Origin: Acidobacteriaceae bacterium
GTDB taxonomy: Bacteria; Acidobacteriota; Terriglobia; Terriglobales; Acidobacteriaceae
Length of the DNA: 33,498 nt
Direction: 5' to 3'
Assembly (NCBI GenBank): GCA_003151155.1
Contig: PLWX01000316.1
Location: 1 to 33,498 of the forward strand
The translations under genes and the position numbers were made by a program. Below the pieces are notes generated by a model, which saw only the letters and a list, made by a program, of their open reading frames with translations, ran no database searches and was not told where the DNA came from. Positions within the stretch are counted from its first letter, which is position 1. Each line of letters starts with the position of its first letter. Of the stretch, positions 15,067-22,976 are shown piece after piece.

Positions 15067-17484
15067 ATGACGACTTTAATGCAGGATCTTCGATACGCAT
15101 TTCGTCAGCTCTATAAGAAGCCCGCTTTCTCGGGAACGGCGGTGTTGACGATTGCGCTTGCAATCGGAGTCACGACCGCAGTGTTCAGCGTGCTTTACGC
15201 GATGCTGATCCGGCCACTGCCCTACGATAATCCTGGACGCATAGTCTTTCTTGAGGCCTATTCGCCGCAAGGCTATACCCAGCCGGCATCCTATCCCGAA
15301 TACTTGGCATGGCGGCGCGAGAACCAGAGCTTCGCGGCATTGGCGGGATACTCGCGCGGCACCGCAAATTTTGAAAGCAACAGCGGACCGGTTCCGATCA
15401 CCAACATCAGTACGACCGACAACTTCTTTCAAGTGTTTGGAGTAAATGCCCTGATGGGCCGCACCTTCGCGATGGGTGAAGACCAGGCGGGCAAGAACGA
15501 TGTGGTGGTATTGAGTTATGAAACGTGGCAGCAGGATTTTGGCGGCAATTCTGGCGTCCTTGGGGCAACCGCTAAACTCGAAGGGCGGCCATACACTGTC
15601 ATCGGCGTGATGCCACCGGGATTCCGATATCCGATTAGTGCCGCGCACGCGGTCTATACCCCCCTTCATATTCCGAAAGAACTTGCTGAAGGCAAAGGCT
15701 CGCACTGGCTGCCGACGATTGCGCGGCTCAAGCCTGGGATTACGGCGCAGCAGGGAGAAGCTGACGTGACTCGCGCGATGGATGATTATGCGAATACCTT
15801 TACGGATGCCAAGGGCCGTCGCATGAAATTGGAAGGAATCGCGCAGCACGTAGTGGGAGATACCGGCGCACCGCTCAAGGTGTTGTTATTTGCCGTGTTT
15901 GCGGTTCTTGGGATTGGCTGCACCAACTTGGCGGGATTGCTGCTGGCGCGTGGTGTGAAACGAGAGCGCGAGGTGGCGCTGCGTTCGGCGGTCGGTGCAA
16001 GTCGCAGCCGTTTAGTTCGACAGTTGCTGACAGAAACAGTTTTACTGGCAATGGCTGGAACTTTAGGCGGCGTTCTTTTGGCATACGCCCTCTTGTCGAT
16101 GATGACGAAGTTACTCGTGTCTGCACTGGCACGAGGAGCTGAGGTGCAGATCAATGTGCCTGTCCTGCTGGTTTCACTTGCAGTCGCCATCGTGACGGCA
16201 CTCCTCGCAGGCATGGTACCCGCATTGAGGCTTTCTGGAACCGCACCCTTACTAGCCATGAAGTCATCTGGCAGTGCGGGATCAGCCCGCGGGCAGCATC
16301 ATCTGCGGGCGATGTTCATCGTGACGCAAGTAGCACTTGCTCTCGTGCTCCTGGTTACGTCCGGCTTGCTCCTGCGAGCATTGGCGGGGCTCAGGAGCAC
16401 CGACCTTGGCTTTTCGACGGATCACTTGATATCGACGGAGATCAATCTTTCTCGGGGCGCTTACCAAGGTAAGGATGTCTACACTGAGTTCTACATGCCG
16501 CTGCTCGAAAAGGTGCGCGCTACGCCCGGCGTGAAGGACGCGGGGGTCGTTCAATTGCTTCCGATCCAAAGTTACGGCTGGAACAGTGACGTGCAGATAG
16601 CCGGCAAGCCCCCCGCACCGCCAAACTCTGAGCAACTGGCAGAGGACCGCTATGTAACACCAGGGTACTTCACGGCAATGGGAGTGCAACTGGTTCGCGG
16701 CCGGTTGATCGATTCGAAGCTCGACACCCGAACTTCGACGCCCGTTATTGTTGTCAACGAAGCATTTGTGAAGAAGTTCTTTGCCCCCGGAGAAGGTCCG
16801 ATTGGCCAGCACACTGACAACGACAATAAGCCAGTGATTGTGGGAGTGGTGAAGGATGTGCGTCAGGATATTTTCCATTCTCCGCTGGCAGAGATGGATT
16901 TCCCTGTGTCGCAAGTTGCGCCCGGAGACCTCTGGCAGTTCGGTCTGACAATGCAACTCGTGGTGCGGACGGCGAACGATCCCTCAACTGTGATTCCGGG
17001 TCTTCGCCAGGCATTTCACGAGGTGGATGCGGGAACTCCGTTTCGTCAGCCGGAAACGATGCGCGACGTGATTGCTGAAGTTTTGATTTTTGAACGGTTG
17101 GAGAATTGGCTCTTCGGCATCTTTGCGGCGTTAGCCATTCTGCTGGCGATCGTAGGACTTTACGGGCTGATAAGTCATGAAGTCGAACTTTCGACTCGAG
17201 ACATCGGTGTTCGTATGGCACTGGGGGCAACGCGTTTGCAGGTGCTCTCAAACATTTATCGCCGGGTTGGGATTTTGCTTGCCATCGGTTTGGCCACCGG
17301 CTTGTTCACAATGCTGGCGATACAGAAATTACTTGCTGCGATGGTCGTTATCCACGCGGGTCGCGATGCTGGAATCGTGACCTGCCTGGTTGCAGGCCTC
17401 GCACTCGTTGGTCTGCTCGCGGCATTTCTACCCGCAAAACGTGCGGCATCCACTGAGCCCATGATCGCGCTTCGTTACGAATAA
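15067..17484 (+). CDS. ADOP-type ABC permease 4
   Basis: 805 residues. It has the same two-half plan: D-L-R-Y-A-F-R-Q-L-Y-K-K-P-A-F at the start, TM1, periplasmic domain, TM2 near residue 272 (F-A-V-F-A-V-L-G-I-G-C-T-N-L-A-G), and the FtsX box R-G-V-K-R-E-R-E-V-A-L-R. The second half has S-T-R-D-I-G-V-R-M-A-L-G-A and ends S-T-E-P-M-I-A-L-R-Y-E. It diverges from the others at its second box, where H-E-V-E-L-S-T-R-D replaces the usual S-V-x-x-R-T-R-E. GAGG lies about 7 nt before the ATG and 10 nt separate it from permease 3. It is followed immediately by its own ATPase gene, which may be its dedicated partner. Confidence 0.93.
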   Translation: MTTLMQDLRYAFRQLYKKPAFSGTAVLTIALAIGVTTAVFSVLYAMLIRPLPYDNPGRIVFLEAYSPQGYTQPASYPEYLAWRRENQSFAALAGYSRGTANFESNSGPVPITNISTTDNFFQVFGVNALMGRTFAMGEDQAGKNDVVVLSYETWQQDFGGNSGVLGATAKLEGRPYTVIGVMPPGFRYPISAAHAVYTPLHIPKELAEGKGSHWLPTIARLKPGITAQQGEADVTRAMDDYANTFTDAKGRRMKLEGIAQHVVGDTGAPLKVLLFAVFAVLGIGCTNLAGLLLARGVKREREVALRSAVGASRSRLVRQLLTETVLLAMAGTLGGVLLAYALLSMMTKLLVSALARGAEVQINVPVLLVSLAVAIVTALLAGMVPALRLSGTAPLLAMKSSGSAGSARGQHHLRAMFIVTQVALALVLLVTSGLLLRALAGLRSTDLGFSTDHLISTEINLSRGAYQGKDVYTEFYMPLLEKVRATPGVKDAGVVQLLPIQSYGWNSDVQIAGKPPAPPNSEQLAEDRYVTPGYFTAMGVQLVRGRLIDSKLDTRTSTPVIVVNEAFVKKFFAPGEGPIGQHTDNDNKPVIVGVVKDVRQDIFHSPLAEMDFPVSQVAPGDLWQFGLTMQLVVRTANDPSTVIPGLRQAFHEVDAGTPFRQPETMRDVIAEVLIFERLENWLFGIFAALAILLAIVGLYGLISHEVELSTRDIGVRMALGATRLQVLSNIYRRVGILLAIGLATGLFTMLAIQKLLAAMVVIHAGRDAGIVTCLVAGLALVGLLAAFLPAKRAASTEPMIALRYE

Positions 17485-17502
17485 CAGGAAATCGAGAAGA
17501 AC

Positions 17503-18213
17503 ATGATTCAACTGAAGAATATTGAGCGTAGTTATAAAACCGGGGCCGGGCAAACGTGGGTATTGCGGCGTGTAGGCCTTGATATTCAGCCAGGTGAGTT
17601 CATCACCATCATGGGACCTTCAGGAGCGGGAAAGTCTTCGCTTCTCAACGTGCTCGCGCTCTTGGACGACCAATGGGCCGGAGAATACTGGTTCAACAAC
17701 GAATCGGTGCACGACATGAAGCGCAAGCAGCGCGCCGACCTGGCGAAGAAAAACGTCGGCATGGTTTTTCAGAGTTACCACTTGCTTGACGACTTAACGG
17801 TGCAGGAGAACATCGACTTGCCGCTCTCTTACAAAGACATTCCGCGCGGCGAACGCCAAAGCATGGTGGCGGACACGCTCGACCGGTTTCGGATCGTCGC
17901 GAAGAAAGACCTCTACCCCAACCAACTCTCCGGAGGTCAGCAGCAACTCGTCGGGATTGCGCGCGCGGTCATTCACAACCCCGTTCTGTTGTTAGCTGAC
18001 GAGCCAACCGGCAACCTCCATTCCAGTCACGCCAGGGAGATCATGGAATTGTTTAAGGAACTCAACGAACACGGAACAACGATCGTACAGGTCACTCATT
18101 CCGAGACCAATGCAGCCTACGGAACGCGCACGTTGCAGATGCGGGATGGCTGGCTGGTGGGCGATACCGCAAATCCTGACTTGCAGGTGCAGGGTGAGGT
18201 CGCCAGCCGATGA
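17503..18213 (+). CDS. ABC transporter ATPase 2, divergent motifs
   Basis: 236 residues of the MacB/LolD class. Walker A is G-P-S-G-A-G-K-S-S, the Q-loop V-F-Q-S-Y-H-L-L, and Walker B L-L-L-A-D-E-P-T-G with the catalytic Glu kept; the switch His is in Q-V-T-H-S-E. Two usually fixed places differ from the first ATPase. The signature reads L-S-G-G-Q-Q-Q-L-V-G-I (Leu for Arg), and the D-loop reads G-N-L-H-S (His for Asp). Both lie at the dimer interface, so this subunit may hydrolyse poorly alone or work in a heterodimer with the first ATPase. It overlaps the TolC-like gene by ATGA. The protein is otherwise full length. Confidence 0.93.
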   Translation: MIQLKNIERSYKTGAGQTWVLRRVGLDIQPGEFITIMGPSGAGKSSLLNVLALLDDQWAGEYWFNNESVHDMKRKQRADLAKKNVGMVFQSYHLLDDLTVQENIDLPLSYKDIPRGERQSMVADTLDRFRIVAKKDLYPNQLSGGQQQLVGIARAVIHNPVLLLADEPTGNLHSSHAREIMELFKELNEHGTTIVQVTHSETNAAYGTRTLQMRDGWLVGDTANPDLQVQGEVASR

Positions 18214-20129
18214 ACGATCGCGTAGTAACCCGGCTCCGAAAGATTGTCAGTGTGATTTGCGCCTACGCAACCTTGGCCGCCACTACCGGATTGGCGCAGA
18301 GCCCGGCGGCGCAGACGCCTGCAGGCTTCAGCATCAATTTGCCGAAGTCGCGTGATCCGCTCAGTGCGTATGCGCCCAGCCACGTGCCGCCGCCTGAGCT
18401 GGCAAATTCCTCACGTTTAACTTCTCTCATCAAGGACGGAAAACTTTATCTTTCCCTGAAGGATGCGATCTCGCTCGCCTTGGAAAATAACCTGGACCTC
18501 GCGATCGCGCGTTACAACATTCCAATTGCCGATACGGACATCTTGCGCAGTAAAGCCGGTGGTTCGTTCCGTGGTGTAAACACAGGCGTGGTGCAGGGAA
18601 CACCAGGCGGCGGTGTGGGAGGCTACGGGACAGGGGCCCCAGGCGGCGGAGCCGGTGGTACAACGGGAGGCGCCGGTGGTGCTGGCGCTGGCGCATCCGG
18701 ATTAGTGCAATCGACCCTCGGTAGCGGCACCCTGGTGAGCAGCTACGATCCGCAGATCAATGGGACGCTGGGCATCGAACACCTGACCTCGCCGTTATCG
18801 AGCTTGGCGATTTATGGTGTGCCTTCGCTGCAACTGAACACTTCGACTGCGAATATGAGCTACCTGCAAGCCTTTCCGACAGGCACGCAATTCTCATTTG
18901 AGTTCAACAATAACCGGCAGGCTACGAACAGTATTTTTTCGAATCTCACGCCTGCCCTCAATTCGCAATATCGCGTCACTATCCAACAGGCATTACTTGC
19001 CGGCTTCGGATTCGGACCGAACCTTCGCTACCTTCGGATCGCGAAGAATAACAAGAAAATTTCTGATATCGCATTCAAAGATCAAGTGACCGCCACAGTT
19101 ACGCAAATCGCGAATATCTATTGGGATCTGGTAGGCGCTTTCGAGCAGGCGACGGTGAATCAGCAATCGCTGGATTTCGCTAGCCAGACACTCGATAACA
19201 CGCGCAAGCAATTGCAACTCGAAGCAGTACCCGCGATGGACGTGATGCGTGCCGAAGCGGAAGCGTCAAAGCGTGCGCAGGATCTGACCGTCGCCAAGAC
19301 CAACCTTGAGTTGCAAGAATCATTGATCAAGAATGCGCTAACGCGGAGCCTGGATGATCCGATCCTGGAGGCGATGCCTGTGGTTCCGACGGATCGCATG
19401 CAGGCTGCCGACGCCACGGTGCAGGCGCCGGTTCAAGAGATGATCGCGAAGGCACTGCAGGAGCGTCCGGAACTACTGGAATCGGATATCGATCTGCAAA
19501 ACCGACAAATCAGTCAAAAGGCGACGCGCAATGCGCTCTTGCCGACACTAAACCTGGTCGCTTCGTATGGAGGCGCAGGCCTTGCCGGTCTTGCGAACCC
19601 GTCGTACAGTCTCGGCCCGAATCCAATCACCGTGCCCGGCGACTTTCCCGGCGCACTCGAGAACACGTTCAACAATTCGTCGCCCGATTATCTGGTTGGG
19701 TTGAATTTGAACATCCCAATTCGCAATCGCATCGCCAAGGCTGACCAGTTCCGCTCGGAATTGGAATACAGACAGTCAGAATTGCGGCGCGAGCAACTGA
19801 AGAAACAAATCCGCATTGAAGTGCGCAACGCTCAATATGCCTACGAGCAGACGGCGGCCCGAGTGCAGGCCGCAGTGAAAGCGCGTGACCTGGCTCAGCG
19901 TACTTTCGATACGATGAAGAAGGAGCAGGAATTGGGGGCAGGATCCACATACCAGACACTGACTGCACAGCGTGATCTTGCGTTAGCCGCGCTGGATCTC
20001 GTGACGGCTCAAACCACTTACCAGAAGTCGAAGGTGGAACTTGATCGCGCCACGGGAGCGACTTTGGAACATAATGACATCCAGATTCAAGAGGCCATTA
20101 AGGGCGTAGTCAGCGAGCAGAAACAATGA
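18210..20129 (+). CDS. TolC-family outer membrane efflux protein with Gly-rich insertion
   Basis: 639 residues, longer than typical TolC-like proteins (about 420-490). A signal peptide (~1-30, ending G-L-A-Q) precedes the first helical region (L-S-L-K-D-A-I-S-L-A-L-E-N-N-L-D-L at ~81-97), the classic outer-membrane-efflux opening. A Gly/Ala/Thr-rich low-complexity segment then spans ~129-164. The second repeat begins near residue 425 (R-P-E-L-L-E-S-D-I-D-L-Q-N) and ends with the helix pair that contains A-Q-R-T-F-D-T-M-K-K-E-Q-E-L-G-A-G-S-T. It would form the trimeric exit duct for the adaptor and permeases of the same operon. ATGA overlaps link it to the ATPase before and the regulator after, so the whole tail is translationally coupled. 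Confidence 0.92.
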   Translation: MNDRVVTRLRKIVSVICAYATLAATTGLAQSPAAQTPAGFSINLPKSRDPLSAYAPSHVPPPELANSSRLTSLIKDGKLYLSLKDAISLALENNLDLAIARYNIPIADTDILRSKAGGSFRGVNTGVVQGTPGGGVGGYGTGAPGGGAGGTTGGAGGAGAGASGLVQSTLGSGTLVSSYDPQINGTLGIEHLTSPLSSLAIYGVPSLQLNTSTANMSYLQAFPTGTQFSFEFNNNRQATNSIFSNLTPALNSQYRVTIQQALLAGFGFGPNLRYLRIAKNNKKISDIAFKDQVTATVTQIANIYWDLVGAFEQATVNQQSLDFASQTLDNTRKQLQLEAVPAMDVMRAEAEASKRAQDLTVAKTNLELQESLIKNALTRSLDDPILEAMPVVPTDRMQAADATVQAPVQEMIAKALQERPELLESDIDLQNRQISQKATRNALLPTLNLVASYGGAGLAGLANPSYSLGPNPITVPGDFPGALENTFNNSSPDYLVGLNLNIPIRNRIAKADQFRSELEYRQSELRREQLKKQIRIEVRNAQYAYEQTAARVQAAVKARDLAQRTFDTMKKEQELGAGSTYQTLTAQRDLALAALDLVTAQTTYQKSKVELDRATGATLEHNDIQIQEAIKGVVSEQKQ

Positions 20130-21538
20130 CCCAGAGCACCACCACCGGGAATCCAAACATCGTCACAGCGCCTAAAACCGAGCGAGCAGCGCGCATTCTC
20201 GCCGCGGATGACCAGGAACACATTCTCGATGCGTTGAAGATCCTGCTGCGTCCTGAGGGCTACGAAGTAGACACTGCCAAATCTCCCGTGTTGGTTCGGG
20301 AGATGATGAACAGCAATTCGTATGACGCGTTACTCATCGACTTGAATTACACGCGGGATACGACTTCCGGGCGGGAAGGCCTGGATTTGCTCTCGGAGAT
20401 CGTCGGGATGGATAGCACCGTTCCGGTGATCGTGATGACCGCTTGGGGAAGCATCGGAGTAGCGGTGGAAGCGATGCGTCGAGGGGCGCGCGATTTTATC
20501 CAGAAGCCCTGGGAAAACGAACGACTGCTGGCGATTCTGCGCACCCAGGTCGAACTCTATCGCACGCTGCAACGCGCGGAACGGCTGCAGGCAGAAAACC
20601 AGTTACTGCGGGCGTCGGGCCTGCCGCAGCTAATCGCAACCGCGCCGGCGATGCAGCCGGTGCTGGACGCGATCACCCGCATCGGACCATCGGACGCGAA
20701 CGTGCTCATCACCGGAGAACATGGCACCGGCAAAGAAGTGGTGGCTCAGTCGCTGCACGCAGTCTCCGGTCGCTCGACGAAAACACTGGTCGCCGTGAAC
20801 ACCGGCGCGCTTCCCGAGACTTTGTTTGAGAGCGAACTGTTTGGTCACGTCAAAGGCGCTTTTACCGATGCACGCACCGATCGCATCGGCAGGTTTGAAC
20901 TGGCCGATGGGGGAACGATTTTTCTCGATGAGATCGGAAACGTGCCAGTACGGCAACAGTCGAAGTTGTTGCGCGTGCTGGAAACGGGCGAGATCGAACG
21001 GGTTGGTTCGTCGAAAAGCCGCCGCGTGAATGTGCGCGTGATTTCCGCGACCAACGCCGACCTGCGAGCCGCCTGCCTGTCGGGCCAGTTCCGCGAGGAC
21101 CTGCTCTTCCGCTTGAATACAGTGGAGATTCACATTCCTCCTCTGCGGGAGAGGCGTGAAGACATCGCTACGCTCGCTTTGCATTTCCTGAAGCGCTATG
21201 CCGAGCGCTATCGCCGGCCCGTCCAGGGACTTGAAAAAGGGACCGTGCAGGCGCTGATGCAATACAGCTGGCCTGGAAATGTGCGCGAACTGGAGCACAC
21301 TATGGAGCGTGCAGTCCTGATGGCGCGCGGCAATGAGCTCCAGCCGGCCGATTTAGGTTTGGTTCAACTGAAACAGCAGAGCAGCCCGAATCTTGAAGAA
21401 TTGAGCATTGAGTCAGTCGAGAGTATTCTCATCCGCAAAGCTCTGCAGCGTTATCACGGCAATGTAAGTCAGGCAGCCGAAGCGCTCGGCTTGAGTCGGG
21501 GAGCGCTCTATCGTCGAATGGAGAAATATGGGCTCTAG
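20126..21538 (+). CDS. NtrC-family sigma-54-dependent response regulator
   Basis: 470 residues in three domains. Receiver (~20-145): acidic D28-D29, phosphoacceptor D72 (L-L-I-D-L-N-Y), T105 and K127. AAA+ sigma-54 activator (~165-395): Walker A G-E-H-G-T-G-K-E at 197-204, L1 loop G-A-F-T-D-A at 244-249, Walker B T-I-F-L-D-E-I-G at 264-271, arginine region F-R-E-D-L-L-F-R-L-N, and W-P-G-N-V-R-E-L. Fis-type HTH (last ~43): N-V-S-Q-A-A-E-A-L-G-L-S-R-G-A-L-Y-R-R. The loop has Asp where most activators have Gly (GAFTGA), a change that appears in regulators linked to efflux operons. The enhancer palindrome and sigma-54 promoter at the operon head are the obvious targets. It overlaps the kinase gene by 11 nt. 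Confidence 0.95.
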   Translation: MTQSTTTGNPNIVTAPKTERAARILAADDQEHILDALKILLRPEGYEVDTAKSPVLVREMMNSNSYDALLIDLNYTRDTTSGREGLDLLSEIVGMDSTVPVIVMTAWGSIGVAVEAMRRGARDFIQKPWENERLLAILRTQVELYRTLQRAERLQAENQLLRASGLPQLIATAPAMQPVLDAITRIGPSDANVLITGEHGTGKEVVAQSLHAVSGRSTKTLVAVNTGALPETLFESELFGHVKGAFTDARTDRIGRFELADGGTIFLDEIGNVPVRQQSKLLRVLETGEIERVGSSKSRRVNVRVISATNADLRAACLSGQFREDLLFRLNTVEIHIPPLRERREDIATLALHFLKRYAERYRRPVQGLEKGTVQALMQYSWPGNVRELEHTMERAVLMARGNELQPADLGLVQLKQQSSPNLEELSIESVESILIRKALQRYHGNVSQAAEALGLSRGALYRRMEKYGL

Positions 21539-22973
21539 CCCTTCAACCCCGCGAAGTAAATCAATGGTAAGCGGGGAACATGGGACGAGCGAAGAGGCTC
21601 CGCAGAGATCACAGGCGTTTTCCGGCCGCAAACGATCACGGGTACGCTACGAGCGCCGCGTGCTGTTACTCGCATTCCTGGTGGCGCTGCCGAGCATGGC
21701 AGTCAGCATCATCCTCGTAGTCATCCAGAACTGGTCCGCTGATTCCAAGGTCGCGCTGCTGATCGGCGAAGCGTTGGCATGGTTGCTGCTTGTGCTGGCG
21801 CAACATGAACAGATCGTCCGGCCTCTGCAAACTTTAACTAATGTGGTGGCGGCCCTTCGTGAGGAAGACTATTCGTTTCGCGCTCGCGGCGCGGCACTCG
21901 ACGACGCACTGGGAGAACTAGCGCTAGAGGTCAACTCACTCGCGGACGTATTGACCATCCAGAAAACCAGTGCGATTGAGGCCACCGCACTCTTATCGCG
22001 CGTGGTCGAGGAAATTGATGCGCCGTTGTTTGCCTTCGATCCCGATCACCGGTTGAAGCTTTTGAATTCGGCAGGCGAACGTTTGCTGCAACAGTCCGCG
22101 GCAAAACTGCTGGGACAGTCAGCCAAAGAGTTGAACCTGCAGGCCTGCTTTGAAGCGGAGAGCGAAACCCTGGTACCGCTGCCTTACAGTCCTAACTCGC
22201 GCTGGATGGTACGTCGTAGCCGATTCCGTCAGGACGGGGTTCCCCACACGCTGATCGTTCTCTCGGATGTAAGCCGGGCTCTACGCGAAGAAGAGCGCAG
22301 TGCGTGGCAACGCCTGATCCGCGTGCTCGGACACGAACTCAACAACTCATTGGCCCCAATCAAGTCGATCGCAGGGAGCCTCACTTCGCGTTTAAAACGC
22401 TCGTCCTTGAATGAAGAAGAGCGCGAGGACTTCGACAAAGGGCTGTCGATTATCGAAGGCCGCGCCGAGTCGTTGAATCGCTTTTTGCAGGCGTACCGCC
22501 AGTTGGCACAAATGCCGTCGCCGAAATTACAACCAGTCCCGCTGCGATCCTTGGTGGAACGTGTGGCGGGCCTGGAGACGAGAGTTGTTGTTGAGGTCCG
22601 TAATGACGCAGATGTAGTGGTGCAGGCGGACCCCGATCAACTTGAACAGATGTTGATTAACCTGATCAAAAATGCGGTCGAGGCGACCAAAGAAATGCAA
22701 CAGGCTGAGGCGCCGATGATCTCGGAAGTGATCGTAGGCTGGGAACTCACTCCAGCCGACGTGATTTTAAAGGTCGAAGACAATGGGCCGGGGATTATGA
22801 ATCCGAGCAACGCATTTGTCCCTTTCTATACCACTAAGCAGGGAGGGAGCGGGATCGGGTTGGTGCTGTCGCGACAGATTGCCGAGGCGCACGGCGGACG
22901 CCTGGAATTGATCAACCGTGAAGATGCGCGCGGATGTATGGCTCGAGTGACGTTACCCCGCAGCCGCGAGTAA
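21528..22973 (+). CDS. NtrY-like sensor histidine kinase
   Basis: 481 residues. The start at 21528 has GGAG close upstream and lies inside the regulator gene. After a ~40-residue charged cytoplasmic tail, two membrane helices (~44-67 and ~75-92) are joined by only a few residues, so there is practically no periplasmic sensor domain. A HAMP-like segment (~93-145) and a PAS-like domain (~150-250, E-I-D-A-P-L-F-A-F-D-P-D-H-R) precede the HisKA box with H269 (V-L-G-H-E-L-N-N-S-L-A-P-I-K-S). The ATPase domain shows N-box L-I-N-L-I-K-N-A-V-E-A, G1 V-E-D-N-G-P-G-I and G2 G-G-S-G-I-G-L-V-L. It is the probable partner of the adjacent regulator. What it senses must be in the membrane or cytoplasm, or reach it via another protein. 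Confidence 0.94.
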   Translation: MGSSPSTPRSKSMVSGEHGTSEEAPQRSQAFSGRKRSRVRYERRVLLLAFLVALPSMAVSIILVVIQNWSADSKVALLIGEALAWLLLVLAQHEQIVRPLQTLTNVVAALREEDYSFRARGAALDDALGELALEVNSLADVLTIQKTSAIEATALLSRVVEEIDAPLFAFDPDHRLKLLNSAGERLLQQSAAKLLGQSAKELNLQACFEAESETLVPLPYSPNSRWMVRRSRFRQDGVPHTLIVLSDVSRALREEERSAWQRLIRVLGHELNNSLAPIKSIAGSLTSRLKRSSLNEEEREDFDKGLSIIEGRAESLNRFLQAYRQLAQMPSPKLQPVPLRSLVERVAGLETRVVVEVRNDADVVVQADPDQLEQMLINLIKNAVEATKEMQQAEAPMISEVIVGWELTPADVILKVEDNGPGIMNPSNAFVPFYTTKQGGSGIGLVLSRQIAEAHGGRLELINREDARGCMARVTLPRSRE

Positions 22974-22976
22974 CGG

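Noticed and set aside
7628..17484. Four permeases as a recent tandem duplication
   Set aside because: They share plan and motifs but differ throughout by eye at protein and DNA level, so duplication is old. No long exact repeats were noticed.
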